Assembly: GCA_937921865.1 (NCBI GenBank)
Contig: CAKZWF010000034.1
Span: forward strand, 1 to 52,367
From: an uncultured Pseudomonadales bacterium
Lineage (GTDB): Bacteria; Pseudomonadota; Gammaproteobacteria; Pseudomonadales; Azotimanducaceae
DNA: 52,367 bases
Direction: 5' to 3'
The position numbers and the translations under genes are program-made. Shown one piece after another: positions 1 through 8,940 of this stretch. The notes under the pieces are model-generated. The model did no database searches, was not told the DNA's origin, and saw only the letters and a list, made by a program, of their open reading frames with translations. How positions within the stretch are numbered: position 1 is the first letter of the stretch; each line of letters begins with the position of its first letter.

Positions 1-32
1 GAAACGATCGCGTTGAGTACCATCGCCTTCAT
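1..32 (-). CDS. Possible zinc-type alcohol dehydrogenase, N-terminal fragment cut by window edge
   Basis: An ATG at 32 on the minus strand opens ten codons reading MKAMVLNAIV before the window ends. This resembles the conserved first strand of medium-chain zinc alcohol dehydrogenases and quinone oxidoreductases, which often begin MKAMVL. No clear ribosome binding site is visible and the stretch is far too short for proof, so the call is a suggestion only. It would lie downstream of the cytochrome c gene on the same strand. Confidence 0.35.
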   Translation of the reverse strand, partial: MKAMVLNAIV

Positions 33-158
33 GATTTCATGATCGCAGTGCTCGGGCTTCGAGTCACGTGCAGCTGATTTTTCAGATCACCTTGCAGTCG
101 AGTTACCGGTCAGTAGACAAGCACCGGTCCGGGCAGCCGGAGCAGACCGCTGTGCTGC

Positions 159-512
159 TTATGGGTCCTGATCGGCTTCGTGACAGGCGCTGCACTGCCG
201 CGTTGGTCCGTGGTCTTCACCCGCAGCCTGCTTCTCGACATGGCAGCCCCAGCACAGTTCATGAAACTGCGTTTCGATCAGCGCCTGAATCTCAGGATCA
301 CTTTTATGGCAGTCGAAACATAAACCCTGGCCGCTGTTGTCTACATAGTCGTGATGGCAGGCGATACAGTTCACGGCTTGATGGGCTTTGTGGGCGAAGG
401 TGACCGGCAGCATGGGTGCAGCCACCCGGAGCTTGTGCTGGAACTCACGCAACGCCCAGAGGCTGCCGGCTGCAACGATGATACCGGCGATGATCCATGC
501 AGATGGCTTCAA
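159..512 (-). CDS. Membrane-anchored tetraheme cytochrome c
   Basis: This 117-residue protein has an N-terminal membrane anchor (about residues 5-22) followed by four CxxCH heme c sites at C49, C65, C87 and C107, with extra His residues that could be second axial ligands as in cytochrome c3/c7-type proteins. It probably carries electrons at the periplasmic face. I chose the TTG at 512, which overlaps the TGA of the cytochrome b gene before it, because the anchor starts just after it and a GGTGG lies about ten bases upstream; the open frame continues further up but there it only shadows the cytochrome b gene. It is the last gene of a module with a cytochrome b-like protein and a molybdopterin oxidoreductase and is the likely electron partner of that enzyme. 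The exact start is uncertain. Confidence 0.8.
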   Translation of the reverse strand: MKPSAWIIAGIIVAAGSLWALREFQHKLRVAAPMLPVTFAHKAHQAVNCIACHHDYVDNSGQGLCFDCHKSDPEIQALIETQFHELCWGCHVEKQAAGEDHGPTRQCSACHEADQDP

Positions 513-1177
513 GGATTTTTTGCCACCGCATAGAGGTTGGCCAGCAGCATGCAGATAAGCAGCGCCAGGATCGCTGATCGATTGGCAAAGCCGGCTGACG
601 CGGGCCTCTGGCCGGTGACAGTGCCCAGACCCTGGCGCCGGGCAAGATAGGCTAAGGCAGGCAGCAGCAGCGTCAGCAGCACCAGCGCGGTCAGCTGCCA
701 CGGGCCTGTAATCAGATACCCGGTACCGATAACGTGCCACGCCGCAGCAATTACTGCGGCAACGGAAAGTCCGAGATGCCAGCCGCGAAAATGGCTGAAC
801 CTGGCGTAAATTCGTCGGCGCGGCCCGGGTAGTGAAGTGATGGTCACAAACAACATGATCGCGAAACCGAGGATGCCCAGCAGCATATAGGCGGGGGCCT
901 TCGGTTTGAGGTATTCGAAAGTGATCGGATCAGTAACCAGATAGCCAACGGCATGCAGCAGCGCCAACCCGGTTGCGGCGAGGGCCAGATTGCGATGTAC
1001 GGTCAGGCGCGGTTGCGGCGCGGGTGATTCGGCTTCCCAGGATAACGCTAAGAGAAATGCCAGCGATGCCAGGCCGATACCGCCCAGCCAGTCCCAGCTA
1101 GTACCGGAAACCGGATATCCGTCTGGCACCACGCAGATCAATAGAAGTGCCAGCAGGCACGCCACCGGGCTGATCAT
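509..1177 (-). CDS. Ferric-reductase-like transmembrane cytochrome b
   Basis: This 222-residue protein is largely hydrophobic with about six membrane spans. Histidines stand inside paired helices: one in the segment VHRNLALAATGLALLH and more in HFRGWHLGLSVAAVIAAAWH. This is the bis-His pattern of ferric reductase-like and MsrQ/NOX-type cytochrome b domains. No FAD or NAD domain is present. The gene starts directly after the TGA of the molybdopterin oxidoreductase and its end overlaps the start of the tetraheme cytochrome c, so the three should be made together. The likely job is to pass electrons across the membrane between the quinone pool or cytochrome c and the molybdoenzyme. The substrate is unknown. 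Confidence 0.75.
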   Translation of the reverse strand: MISPVACLLALLLICVVPDGYPVSGTSWDWLGGIGLASLAFLLALSWEAESPAPQPRLTVHRNLALAATGLALLHAVGYLVTDPITFEYLKPKAPAYMLLGILGFAIMLFVTITSLPGPRRRIYARFSHFRGWHLGLSVAAVIAAAWHVIGTGYLITGPWQLTALVLLTLLLPALAYLARRQGLGTVTGQRPASAGFANRSAILALLICMLLANLYAVAKNP

Positions 1178-3337
1178 TCAAGCGACGACGACGTCGACGT
1201 TGATTCCTGTCATATGAGCCTGGTTGGACAGCGGTTCGAAACTGCCCGGACCTGACGGCAGAAGACGATTAGGATTGCTGCCCGGGTTGGCCTTTGCCAC
1301 CTGCATGCCGCTGCTGATGCTGTGTCCCCAACCATGGGTCATCGCCACAACGCCAGGCATCAGTTCTTCGCTCAGCTTCACTGGCGCGGTCAGTTCCCCG
1401 AAGCGATTGGAGACTCTGACCTCGCTGCCGTCGACTATCTGACGCTGTTCCGCATCGCTCGGGTGCATGAACAGGTAGTTCCGGTCCCTTGGCGCTTTCT
1501 TGAGTTTGGCAACGTTCGCATACCAGCTGTTGAGCATGTAGGCGTCACGCTTGCTGATGAGTTTGAGTTGATTCGGGGATTCGTTTTCAAGCTCGATGAA
1601 TAGCTCAGCCATTCGCTGCAGAGCTTGCGTGAACGCATCCGGAAAACACTCCACTCGCGCAGTGTCGGTCTGCACGAAGGTGTCGTAAAAATCCTCCGGC
1701 CTGGAACGTTCCAGCGCGATCACACCCTGCTGGCGAAGTTCTGTCATTGAGTGGTTGGTCGAGCGCAGCATGCTGTCGATTCGAGCCCAGACATCCGGGC
1801 TCTCCTGGTCCAGCAGAGAGTCGAAACCCATGGCCTGGGCCAGTGATTCGTAGATCCACCAATCCGGTTTGCGTTGGTACGCCGGGGCGACGATCGCAGG
1901 GGTGAACTGAACGCTGGGCTGATACTGCAGCCCCAGTCCGGTGATGTTGATGTCTTCGCGTTCGAACTGTCCTGCTGCCGGTAATACATAGTCGGCATGT
2001 TCGGCGGTGGCATTGCGGTAGATGTCGACGCAGACCAGCAGGTCCAGTCCGTCCAGCGCTTCGCGCATCGAAGTTTCGCCAGCGATCGATAACAGCGGGT
2101 TGCCAGAACTGACAAAAAGCGCCCGGATGGGTTCTTCGGGGTTGCTGATGTAACTGGCCATCAGTGTGCCGGGCAGACTGATACCAACACCGCCGGGTTT
2201 GCGCATCTGACCGAAAGGTCCGTCCAGCATGCCTTTCGGTGCGCGTCTGCCGGCGGCCGGTCCGCGCTGGTAGAAGCCCAGGGAATAGAAGTTTCCGCCC
2301 TCGTGACCAAGGTTGCCGGTGACTAGAGACAACATCTGCAGCAGCCAGTACGCCAGAGTGCCCTGGCGACCCATGTTCACGCCGGTAGACATGTGCACGC
2401 AGGCGCGTTCAGCACTCGCCAGTGCGCCGGCCAGTTCACGGATCTGTGTGGCGGAGATACCCGTCACCCCGGCGACTTTGTCCGCAGGGTAGTCGGCGAC
2501 GAAATTGCGCAGTTCCTGCAGGTGTTCGCCACGCAGTTCTGCTTCCGCGGCGAAGCCGCTGCTGCGGTCAATCTCGTGGATCAGAGCTGCCAGCAGATAA
2601 ACGTCTGTGTCCGGGCGGATGTTGATCAGCTCGCCTACGCTGGCGGCCGATTCGATCTTTCTCGGGTTGACATAGATGACCCTGCCACCGCGCGCTTGCA
2701 GCGCTTTCAGATGGGCCATTGGGTTCGGTATTGAGACAAAAGACATATGACTGACAGCCGGGTTTTCACCAATCAGCAGAACCAGATCCGCGTTCTCGAG
2801 ATCCGGCACCGGATGCAGGGTGCGGGTGCCGAACACGGCTTCACTGGCAGCAAATTTGTTGGCGCAATCCTGAGTGCCTGAACTGAAGTGTTTACGGGCC
2901 CCGAGCTGGCGCATGAAGTTGCCGAAGGAGGGACCGTAGAGGGTGTTAAAAGCCGTCGGGTTGCCGGTATAGCTGGCGATGGCATCTGAACCGTGGGTGT
3001 CACGGATGTTGTGCAGTCTGGCCGCAATTTCCGTTAAAGCGGTCTCCCAGGAAATGGCCTCGAATTCACCCGATGGACTGCGGCGTAAGGGTGTACGGAG
3101 TCGATCTGGGTCGTTGTGGATATCGAGGCCATAGATGCCTTTATTGCAGACAAAGCCTTTGGATATCGGGTGATCTTTGTCTGGTTCGAGTCTGGTGATC
3201 TGCTGGTCTTCGACGGTCGCGATGAGACCGCAGGCGGGTTCGCAGACCCGGCAGAAGGTGCGGATGCGTTCCGCTTCTGCCGGGCTGGATTGAGTGCGAG
3301 GTTTATCTGCGGTGGACGCGTTCTCGTTGCTGGTCAA
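1178..3337 (-). CDS. Molybdopterin (bis-MGD) oxidoreductase with N-terminal 4Fe-4S site
   Basis: This 719-residue protein belongs to the DMSO reductase superfamily. It has an N-terminal 4Fe-4S motif with C29, C32, C36 and C64, a long molybdopterin domain (segments LLIGENPAVS and LFVSSGNPLLS look like cofactor-binding strands), and a C-terminal molydopterin-dinucleotide-binding domain with MTHGWGHS near residue 685. There is no Tat signal, so it is probably cytoplasmic. In the stretch DCANKFAAS, where formate dehydrogenases carry the Cys or Sec metal ligand, I see no Cys or Ser at the expected position; this is an eye alignment. The gene begins 17 bases after the Yip1-family gene of the cbb3 operon and is followed by cytochrome b and c genes. 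The substrate cannot be told; assimilatory-type nitrate reductase or formate dehydrogenase relatives are possible. Confidence 0.9.
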   Translation of the reverse strand: MTSNENASTADKPRTQSSPAEAERIRTFCRVCEPACGLIATVEDQQITRLEPDKDHPISKGFVCNKGIYGLDIHNDPDRLRTPLRRSPSGEFEAISWETALTEIAARLHNIRDTHGSDAIASYTGNPTAFNTLYGPSFGNFMRQLGARKHFSSGTQDCANKFAASEAVFGTRTLHPVPDLENADLVLLIGENPAVSHMSFVSIPNPMAHLKALQARGGRVIYVNPRKIESAASVGELINIRPDTDVYLLAALIHEIDRSSGFAAEAELRGEHLQELRNFVADYPADKVAGVTGISATQIRELAGALASAERACVHMSTGVNMGRQGTLAYWLLQMLSLVTGNLGHEGGNFYSLGFYQRGPAAGRRAPKGMLDGPFGQMRKPGGVGISLPGTLMASYISNPEEPIRALFVSSGNPLLSIAGETSMREALDGLDLLVCVDIYRNATAEHADYVLPAAGQFEREDINITGLGLQYQPSVQFTPAIVAPAYQRKPDWWIYESLAQAMGFDSLLDQESPDVWARIDSMLRSTNHSMTELRQQGVIALERSRPEDFYDTFVQTDTARVECFPDAFTQALQRMAELFIELENESPNQLKLISKRDAYMLNSWYANVAKLKKAPRDRNYLFMHPSDAEQRQIVDGSEVRVSNRFGELTAPVKLSEELMPGVVAMTHGWGHSISSGMQVAKANPGSNPNRLLPSGPGSFEPLSNQAHMTGINVDVVVA

Positions 3338-3354
3338 TGTGCTCTACCATCGTG

Positions 3355-3969
3355 TCACCCTTCGAGGAGATAAGTGTACTCCGGCGCCGGGCCGAAGTCC
3401 CAGAGCACGACGGTGGCACCCAACAAAGCGACAAAGCTGACCAGGGCTACCGCAAATACGGCGGATGCGTAGAGGAAGCCGCGCTCTGGCGGCACTTTCA
3501 TCATCGGGCTGGTGCCGATGTAGAGCAGATAGACGCAGTAACACGCAATCAGGGTGCCAACCATGATGTCCAGCCAGAGGATCGGGTAGAAACCGAGCAG
3601 ACCGGCAAGGAAAAACGGACTCGCCGTATAGCTGATCAGTTTGACACCCGAAGCCACACCAGATTCGGAGCCGTAAGAACCGGCCATCCAGCTCACCATG
3701 TAGCCGAGAAAGATCACCCCGGCAACCATTGCCAGATAGAACAGGGCACACATCGGCAGCGCACTTTCAGCGGTCAGGCGTACGGTTTCCTCAGCAACAA
3801 TCCAGCCGCGCTGGGTGACCCCCACATACCAGCCGACCGCAGGTATCAGTGCGAAGACAATCGTGTGCAGAAACAACACCTTCATCAGGCCGCTGTCGTC
3901 TGCGGCAATACGCTGCCAACCTTTGGTTGGATTTAGGGCGATCAGAAAGCCGTTGATAAAGGTGTTCAT
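3355..3969 (-). CDS. Yip1-family (DUF1282-like) integral membrane protein
   Basis: This 204-residue protein starts with an amphipathic stretch carrying the NPTKGWQRIA signature, followed by about five transmembrane helices. This is the layout of bacterial Yip1/DUF1282 proteins. Its function is not known. The ATG overlaps the TGA of ccoS by ATGA and the gene ends 17 bases before the molybdopterin oxidoreductase, so it bridges the oxidase assembly genes and the molybdoenzyme module. A role in membrane organisation or assembly of either complex is only inference from position. Confidence 0.75.
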   Translation of the reverse strand: MNTFINGFLIALNPTKGWQRIAADDSGLMKVLFLHTIVFALIPAVGWYVGVTQRGWIVAEETVRLTAESALPMCALFYLAMVAGVIFLGYMVSWMAGSYGSESGVASGVKLISYTASPFFLAGLLGFYPILWLDIMVGTLIACYCVYLLYIGTSPMMKVPPERGFLYASAVFAVALVSFVALLGATVVLWDFGPAPEYTYLLEG

Positions 3970-4118
3970 GAATTGTCTCCAGAGTCGTCTTCGAGAACGT
4001 CGAAGCCGTGTTTGTCCAGGTGTTCGAATTGATTGTTATTGACTGCCCAGAGAAATATCGTGCCGGCAACAGCTATCAGCACAATAGATACCGGTATAAG
4101 GATGAATAGCATTTCCAT
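3966..4118 (-). CDS. ccoS: cbb3 oxidase maturation protein CcoS
   Basis: This small protein of 50 residues has one N-terminal membrane helix (MEMLFILIPVSIVLIAVAGT), then FLWAVNNNQFEHLD, the typical CcoS/FixS pattern, and an acidic tail. CcoS is needed for cofactor insertion into cbb3 oxidase. I chose the ATG at 4118 because it overlaps the TGA of ccoI and gives the family's usual length; the longer open frame upstream only shadows ccoI. The end overlaps the start of the Yip1-family gene. Confidence 0.93.
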   Translation of the reverse strand: MEMLFILIPVSIVLIAVAGTIFLWAVNNNQFEHLDKHGFDVLEDDSGDNS

Positions 4119-6193
4119 CAGCGCAGAATCCTCGTGGCGTTGAACATGACCAGGGTCGAACTCGATGCCATTCCGAGCGCGGCCAGCCAGGGTGGCATCC
4201 AACCCATCGCGGCGATGGGTATGGCGATCAGGTTATAGGCCAGTGCCCAGGTCAGGTTCTGGCGGGTGATATGTTGGGTTTTTCGGGCAACGCGGATCAG
4301 CTCCGGCAATGGATTCAAGCGCCGGCTCAACAGCAGTACGTCTGCCTTCGATTTAACCAGATCGCTGGCTTCCACCACCGCTGCTGACACGGTTGCCGCC
4401 GCTAGAACGGGGACATCGTTGATGCCATCTCCGAGCATCAGCGTTCGGTGGCCATCGCGAAGCTGCGCTTCGAGGAAAGCGAGTTTACTTTCCGGTGTCT
4501 GGCGCGCCAGGTAGTTGATGCCGAGTTTCGTCGCGAGTTCCTCGCAGCGCGCTGGGGCATCCCCGCTGAGCATCATCGGTTTGATGCCGAGCTCGGCAAG
4601 ATCGTCCATTGCCTGGCGGGCATCGCCTCGCACCTGATCAGATATCGTGAAACGAGCGCGGGCAACACCGTCGACTGCCAGATAGACGGCTCGATCAGCG
4701 TCGCTGCCAGTTGCGCAGAAGCTGGCGCTGCCGATGACCACTCGATGTCCTGCCCAGATGCCTCGCACGCCCTTGCCGGTCACCACTTCGACCTCGTCGA
4801 GAGCAATGCTGGCATCGTGGCTGAAAGCGCGGGCGTAAGGGTGTGCTGAATACTGCTGCAGCGCACCCGCCAGCGCATGACAGGTGGCTTCATCAAACTC
4901 AGCGTTCAGCAGGGTGGTGTCGGTGACCGTAGGTTCATGCACGGTCAATGTGCCGGTTTTGTCGATCAGGGCCAGATCAATTTTTGCGGCCTGTTCCAGT
5001 GCGGAGCTGCGCGTCAGGACTATGCCCAGATCACGCAGTCGAGTCATTGCGGCGGTGAGAGCCGCTGGGGTTGCCAGCGACAGCGCACACGGACAGCTCA
5101 CTACAAGCACGGTAAGTGCAGCAACTATCGCCCGGTCGGGATCGAAAATCTGCCAGCCGATGTAGGTCAGGGTGGCGAGCATCAGCACTGTCGGAATGAA
5201 GTAACCGGCGATGCGGTCAGCGAGCAGCGCAGCCGGGGCGCGTTCTAATTGAGCGCGATCGGCCAGAGCTGCGATGTCAGCGATTCTGGACGCTTCGTAA
5301 CCAGCGCTGACAATCATCTCAAAGCCCGGGCCACAATTGATGGTTCCTGCCCACAGCGGCGCCTGAGCGGTTTTCTTTACCCAGTCCGCTTCACCGGACA
5401 GTACCGCTTCATCAATATCTGCAGCTCTACCTGCCAATCGGCCATCGACAGGGATCTGCGCGCCTTCGCTGATCCACAGTCGATCGCCCACCTGAATATC
5501 CGGTACCGCGACCAGATCCTGCCGCGCACCGTTGATGCGCAGTGCCCGCGTGGGCAGAGCGGCCAGGGCTTTATCTGTGGTCGCAAATCTCTGCTGAAGT
5601 CGCGAGTCGATGTAGCGGGCGCCGAGCAGCAGGAAGGTAAACATCACCACCGAGTCGTAGTAAACGTCGCCGTTGCCACTCAGGGTGTTACTGACACTGA
5701 TTGTGAAGGCGATACTGATCGCCAGCGCGATCGGCACATCCATATTGATGCCGGTGCGGAAGGCAGCCAGAGCACCGGTAAAAAAGGGCATGGCCGAGTA
5801 CGCGATCACCGGTATGCAGAAGATCAGGCTGGTGAACTCCAGCAATCGGCGATAGCTTTCCTCCATCTGCTGGAAGTCGCCGGCGTACATGGCTATTGCA
5901 GCCATCATCACCTGCATCATGGCCAGGCCGGCGATGCCGAGACGTTTCAGTAGAGCTTTCTGGCGTTGATCGTGCGCCTCGACGCCGCTCAGCGACGGCG
6001 TAAAACCTGCCGCTTCAATGCTCTTCAGCAGCTCCAGTGAGCCAAGCTGGTCCTGGTGTTCGATCAACACCTGACGCCGAGCCGGATTGAAATAGGTCGC
6101 ATCAACGCCCGCGAGCGTCTGCAGCGCGCTGCGGATCTTGCCGCTGCAGGCGCTGCAGTGCATGTCTGGCACATTGATCGTGCTAACGGTCAT
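4118..6193 (-). CDS. ccoI: Copper-translocating P-type ATPase CcoI (CtpA/FixI)
   Basis: This 691-residue heavy-metal P1B ATPase supplies copper for the CuB centre of cbb3 oxidase. Visible features are an N-terminal metal-binding domain with MHCSAC (C13, C16), several transmembrane helices, the CPC ion site in VVSCPCALSLATPAAL, the phosphorylation motif DKTGTLT and the hinge MLGDGINDVPVLAAA. I chose the ATG at 6193, which begins just before the metal-binding domain and overlaps the end of ccoH by 11 bases; the upstream extension reads through ccoH in another frame and looks non-coding. It lies between ccoH and ccoS in the standard order. Confidence 0.95.
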   Translation of the reverse strand: MTVSTINVPDMHCSACSGKIRSALQTLAGVDATYFNPARRQVLIEHQDQLGSLELLKSIEAAGFTPSLSGVEAHDQRQKALLKRLGIAGLAMMQVMMAAIAMYAGDFQQMEESYRRLLEFTSLIFCIPVIAYSAMPFFTGALAAFRTGINMDVPIALAISIAFTISVSNTLSGNGDVYYDSVVMFTFLLLGARYIDSRLQQRFATTDKALAALPTRALRINGARQDLVAVPDIQVGDRLWISEGAQIPVDGRLAGRAADIDEAVLSGEADWVKKTAQAPLWAGTINCGPGFEMIVSAGYEASRIADIAALADRAQLERAPAALLADRIAGYFIPTVLMLATLTYIGWQIFDPDRAIVAALTVLVVSCPCALSLATPAALTAAMTRLRDLGIVLTRSSALEQAAKIDLALIDKTGTLTVHEPTVTDTTLLNAEFDEATCHALAGALQQYSAHPYARAFSHDASIALDEVEVVTGKGVRGIWAGHRVVIGSASFCATGSDADRAVYLAVDGVARARFTISDQVRGDARQAMDDLAELGIKPMMLSGDAPARCEELATKLGINYLARQTPESKLAFLEAQLRDGHRTLMLGDGINDVPVLAAATVSAAVVEASDLVKSKADVLLLSRRLNPLPELIRVARKTQHITRQNLTWALAYNLIAIPIAAMGWMPPWLAALGMASSSTLVMFNATRILR

Positions 6194-6401
6194 CCACCGG
6201 ATCCTGCCAACTGGTTTTGGACAGTGGCGCGAGTTCCTGCAGGCGAACGTCCCGGTCAGTGGTGCTGAAGGCGAGATACAGGGTGAGTACCCCCAGCAAT
6301 ACACTGGTCAGTGGAATGCCGATCAGCAGATAGATCATGCCGTTCTTGCGCAGACCGCGTGGTCCAGCGTCTGAATCGGGTTGTGCAGCGCTTTCAGTCA
6401 T
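6183..6401 (-). CDS. ccoH: Short CcoH/FixH-like cbb3 assembly protein
   Basis: This 72-residue protein sits in the ccoH position. It has a charged N-terminus, then GLRKNGMIYLLIGIPLTSVLLGVLTLYLAFSTTDRDV, which is one membrane helix. The usual CcoH/FixH has the same single helix but continues into a periplasmic domain of roughly 100 residues, which is missing here. The start ATG overlaps the ccoG stop by ATGA and the end overlaps the ccoI start, so there is no room for a longer protein in this frame. The assignment rests mostly on position and membrane topology. Confidence 0.75.
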   Translation of the reverse strand: MTESAAQPDSDAGPRGLRKNGMIYLLIGIPLTSVLLGVLTLYLAFSTTDRDVRLQELAPLSKTSWQDPVDDR

Positions 6402-7906
6402 GGCATTGGCCCGATGAAGGTGGTGGTTTGAACCTTGCATTTACCGTCCGGGGAAGCGCTGGCGCCCGGCCCGAGTTCGCAGAGTTTGACTTCAACCGTG
6501 GTGGACACACCCGCAACGGATTCACGAGGCGCGCTCAAGGTCAACGGCAGGTCCAGCAGTTCTCCAGGTTCAACCCTCAGTTGCGAGTCAACAGAAATGG
6601 ACAGTGGCATGTCAGCTGCAATTGCCAGCTGGAAAGTCAGGTCGTTCTGGGCTTTGTTAAGTACTCGCAGGCGGTACTGATTGCTGATGGTTCCATTGGC
6701 AGTCACCTGATAAAGCTCGCCGCGTTCGCGCAGCACGTCTACTTCGAACGGAGCTCGGTTGATGAGTGCCAGACTGAACGCACCCATCATCACCAGCATG
6801 ACCGCCGCATAGCCGATACTGCGGGGTCGCAGCCAGTGGGTTTTGCCATGCTGCAATTCATGTTCTGTGGTGTAGCTGACCAGGCCTGGTTCGTAACCCA
6901 TCTTATCCATGACCTGATCGCAGGCGTCAATGCAGTGTGCACAGCCGATACACTGATATTGCAGACCGTCGCGGATATCAATGCCGACCGGGCAGACCTG
7001 AACACACAGCTGGCAATCGATACAGTCGCCAAGTGCAGGCTTGGCTTCCGAAACTCCGGCAACAAGTGAGACAGTGTCCGGTACGGCTTCCCGCAATGCC
7101 GTTTGGCTGCTGCTCTTTTTGCTGCTATTGCTGGTGCGCTTGCGCGAACCGCGGGGTTCACCGCGCTCCGGGTTATACGAAACAATCAGGGTATCTTTGT
7201 CGAACATCGCAGATTGAAATCGCGCATAGGGGCACATGTAGATGCACACCTGCTCGCGCATCCAGCCAGCGTTCAGATAGGTGGTGGTGGTAAAAAAACA
7301 GCACCAGAAGGTTGCCCAGCCACTGGCCTCAAAGTTTGCCAGGTCCACGACCAGTTCCCGGATCGGGGCAAAGTAGCCAACCAGGGTGATGCCCGTGAGC
7401 GCAGCCCAGCCCAGCCACATGCTGTGTTTGACGGCTCGTTTTCGTAGTTTCTCCAAGCTCCAGGGTGCCTGGTCGAGGCGTATGCGTTTGTGTCGAGGTC
7501 CTTCTGCCAGCTGTTCGGACCACATGAAGATGGAAGTCCAGACAGTCTGCGGGCAGGTGTAACCACACCACAGCCGACCCACCAGCGTTGTGATCGTAAA
7601 CAGACCAAACGCCGCGATGATCAGCAGCCAGCCAAGCATCCACAGATCCTGCGGGTAGAAAGTCGTTGTGAAGATGTGGAATTGCCGTGCCGGCAGGTCG
7701 AACAGAACCATCTGTCGACCATCCCAGCTCAGCCACGGGAGCAGGAAGTAAGCGCCCAGCAGGGGCCAGCCCGTGAAGAACCGCAGGCGCTGAAAGAAAC
7801 CACCCACAAAACGGGTAAAAATCTTTTCCCGACGCTGATAGAGGTCTCTCGGGCCGAAGCCTTCGAGGACAACGGGTTCTTCCTGTGTACCACCCGGCCC
7901 GTTCAT
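6398..7906 (-). CDS. ccoG: cbb3 oxidase accessory protein CcoG (RdxA/FixG)
   Basis: This 502-residue membrane protein has several transmembrane helices in the N-terminal half, including WCGYTCPQTVW, and a double ferredoxin domain with CIDCQLCVQVCP and CIGCAHCIDACD, which would bind two 4Fe-4S clusters. A C-terminal Ig-like domain follows. CcoG is described as a cupric reductase helping copper delivery to cbb3 oxidase. It starts six bases after the ccoP stop and overlaps ccoH by ATGA. A Ser/Lys-rich insert (about residues 235-255) stands before the cluster domain. Confidence 0.95.
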   Translation of the reverse strand: MNGPGGTQEEPVVLEGFGPRDLYQRREKIFTRFVGGFFQRLRFFTGWPLLGAYFLLPWLSWDGRQMVLFDLPARQFHIFTTTFYPQDLWMLGWLLIIAAFGLFTITTLVGRLWCGYTCPQTVWTSIFMWSEQLAEGPRHKRIRLDQAPWSLEKLRKRAVKHSMWLGWAALTGITLVGYFAPIRELVVDLANFEASGWATFWCCFFTTTTYLNAGWMREQVCIYMCPYARFQSAMFDKDTLIVSYNPERGEPRGSRKRTSNSSKKSSSQTALREAVPDTVSLVAGVSEAKPALGDCIDCQLCVQVCPVGIDIRDGLQYQCIGCAHCIDACDQVMDKMGYEPGLVSYTTEHELQHGKTHWLRPRSIGYAAVMLVMMGAFSLALINRAPFEVDVLRERGELYQVTANGTISNQYRLRVLNKAQNDLTFQLAIAADMPLSISVDSQLRVEPGELLDLPLTLSAPRESVAGVSTTVEVKLCELGPGASASPDGKCKVQTTTFIGPMP

Positions 7907-7912
7907 CTGTGT

Positions 7913-8782
7913 CTACTCTCCGAGAGTCATCACATAGCCAGCCAGAATTTTCGCCTTTTCTTCGCCAAGCATGTCCCGGTGTGCGGGCATATTGCCGTTA
8001 CGACCATGGCGGAGAGTGAAGGCGATCTGCTCTCGTTCTCCACCGTAGAGCCAGATGTCGTTATTCAGGTTCGGATAGCCAAGTGCTTCGTTGCCAACAC
8101 CCTCCGCGCCATGACAGGCAACACAGAACATGTTGTATTTGGCGACGCCCAGTTCGGCTGCGGCAGTGTCGTGTTCGAGTCCGGCAAGCTGGCGCACATA
8201 CTCAGTGACTTCATTGACGCCGTCATCGCCCAGTGCGGCACCCCAGGGTGGCATCACGGCGATACGTCCATTGAGAATGGTGGATTGGATGGCTTCGAAA
8301 TCCCGGCCGTAAATCCACTCGCCGTCGGTTAGGTTGGGAAAACCAAAGCCGCCCTTGGCAGTCACGCCATGACAGGTGGAACAATTGTTGATGAACAGAC
8401 GCCGGCCGACCTGACTGGCGCGGCGGTCTGCTGCCATCTGTTCGGGTGTCATAGCGGCGAGTTCAGCATAGATAGGTGCGAACCGTGCTTCATGGCGGTC
8501 GACCTCATCCTGCCACTGTTTGAGCTCAGTCCAGTCGCCGATGCCTTTGACGTTGCCGAGACCCGGGTAATAGATCAGGTATCCGACCGCAAAAACGGTG
8601 CTGATGATGAACATGTATACCCACCACATAGGCAGCGGATTGTCGTATTCCTGAATGCCGTCATGTTCGTGACCGGTTGTTTCGTTACCGGAGATTTTCC
8701 GGTTTGAGAACAGCAGGGCCATCGCGGCGACCAGGGTGCCGAGCGTGCCGATGATGACGAACCAGCTCATCGCTGTGCTCAT
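7913..8782 (-). CDS. ccoP: cbb3 oxidase diheme subunit CcoP
   Basis: This 289-residue subunit has N-terminal membrane helices, including MWWVYMFIISTVFAVGYLIYY after the conserved DNPLP, and two cytochrome c domains with CSTCHG and CVACHG heme sites and the methionine segments AVMPPWG and GNMPAH. It passes electrons from soluble cytochromes to CcoO and CcoN. The extra helix before the DNPLP segment indicates the two-helix form of CcoP. The ATG overlaps the stop of ccoQ. Confidence 0.97.
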   Translation of the reverse strand: MSTAMSWFVIIGTLGTLVAAMALLFSNRKISGNETTGHEHDGIQEYDNPLPMWWVYMFIISTVFAVGYLIYYPGLGNVKGIGDWTELKQWQDEVDRHEARFAPIYAELAAMTPEQMAADRRASQVGRRLFINNCSTCHGVTAKGGFGFPNLTDGEWIYGRDFEAIQSTILNGRIAVMPPWGAALGDDGVNEVTEYVRQLAGLEHDTAAAELGVAKYNMFCVACHGAEGVGNEALGYPNLNNDIWLYGGEREQIAFTLRHGRNGNMPAHRDMLGEEKAKILAGYVMTLGE

Positions 8783-8940
8783 GAGTTCTTCCTCCTGTCT
8801 GCCGGCTGCTCCTCCGAATCATCCAGCGGGATATGTCCGAGTGACTCGAGTTCCTGTTTGCGGCTCGGCCAGTAGACCCAGACCACCAGTCCAATGAAGC
8901 CGAACGTCACGGCCAGTAGTGATATCAGCGTCGGTGTCAT
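8779..8940 (-). CDS. ccoQ: cbb3 oxidase small subunit CcoQ
   Basis: This 53-residue protein was read directly from the sequence between ccoO and ccoP. It has one membrane helix (about residues 5-22), then the CcoQ-like [18 protein letters not shown] and a charged tail. CcoQ/FixQ stabilises the oxidase complex. Its ATG overlaps the TGA of ccoO by ATGA and its TGA overlaps the ccoP ATG. Confidence 0.93.
   Translation of the reverse strand: MTPTLISLLAVTFGFIGLVVWVYWPSRKQELESLGHIPLDDSEEQPADRRKNS

Noticed and set aside
5249..5953. Long plus-strand open frame opposite ccoI
   Set aside because: It is a shadow of the clearly coding ccoI frame, with no recognisable domain.
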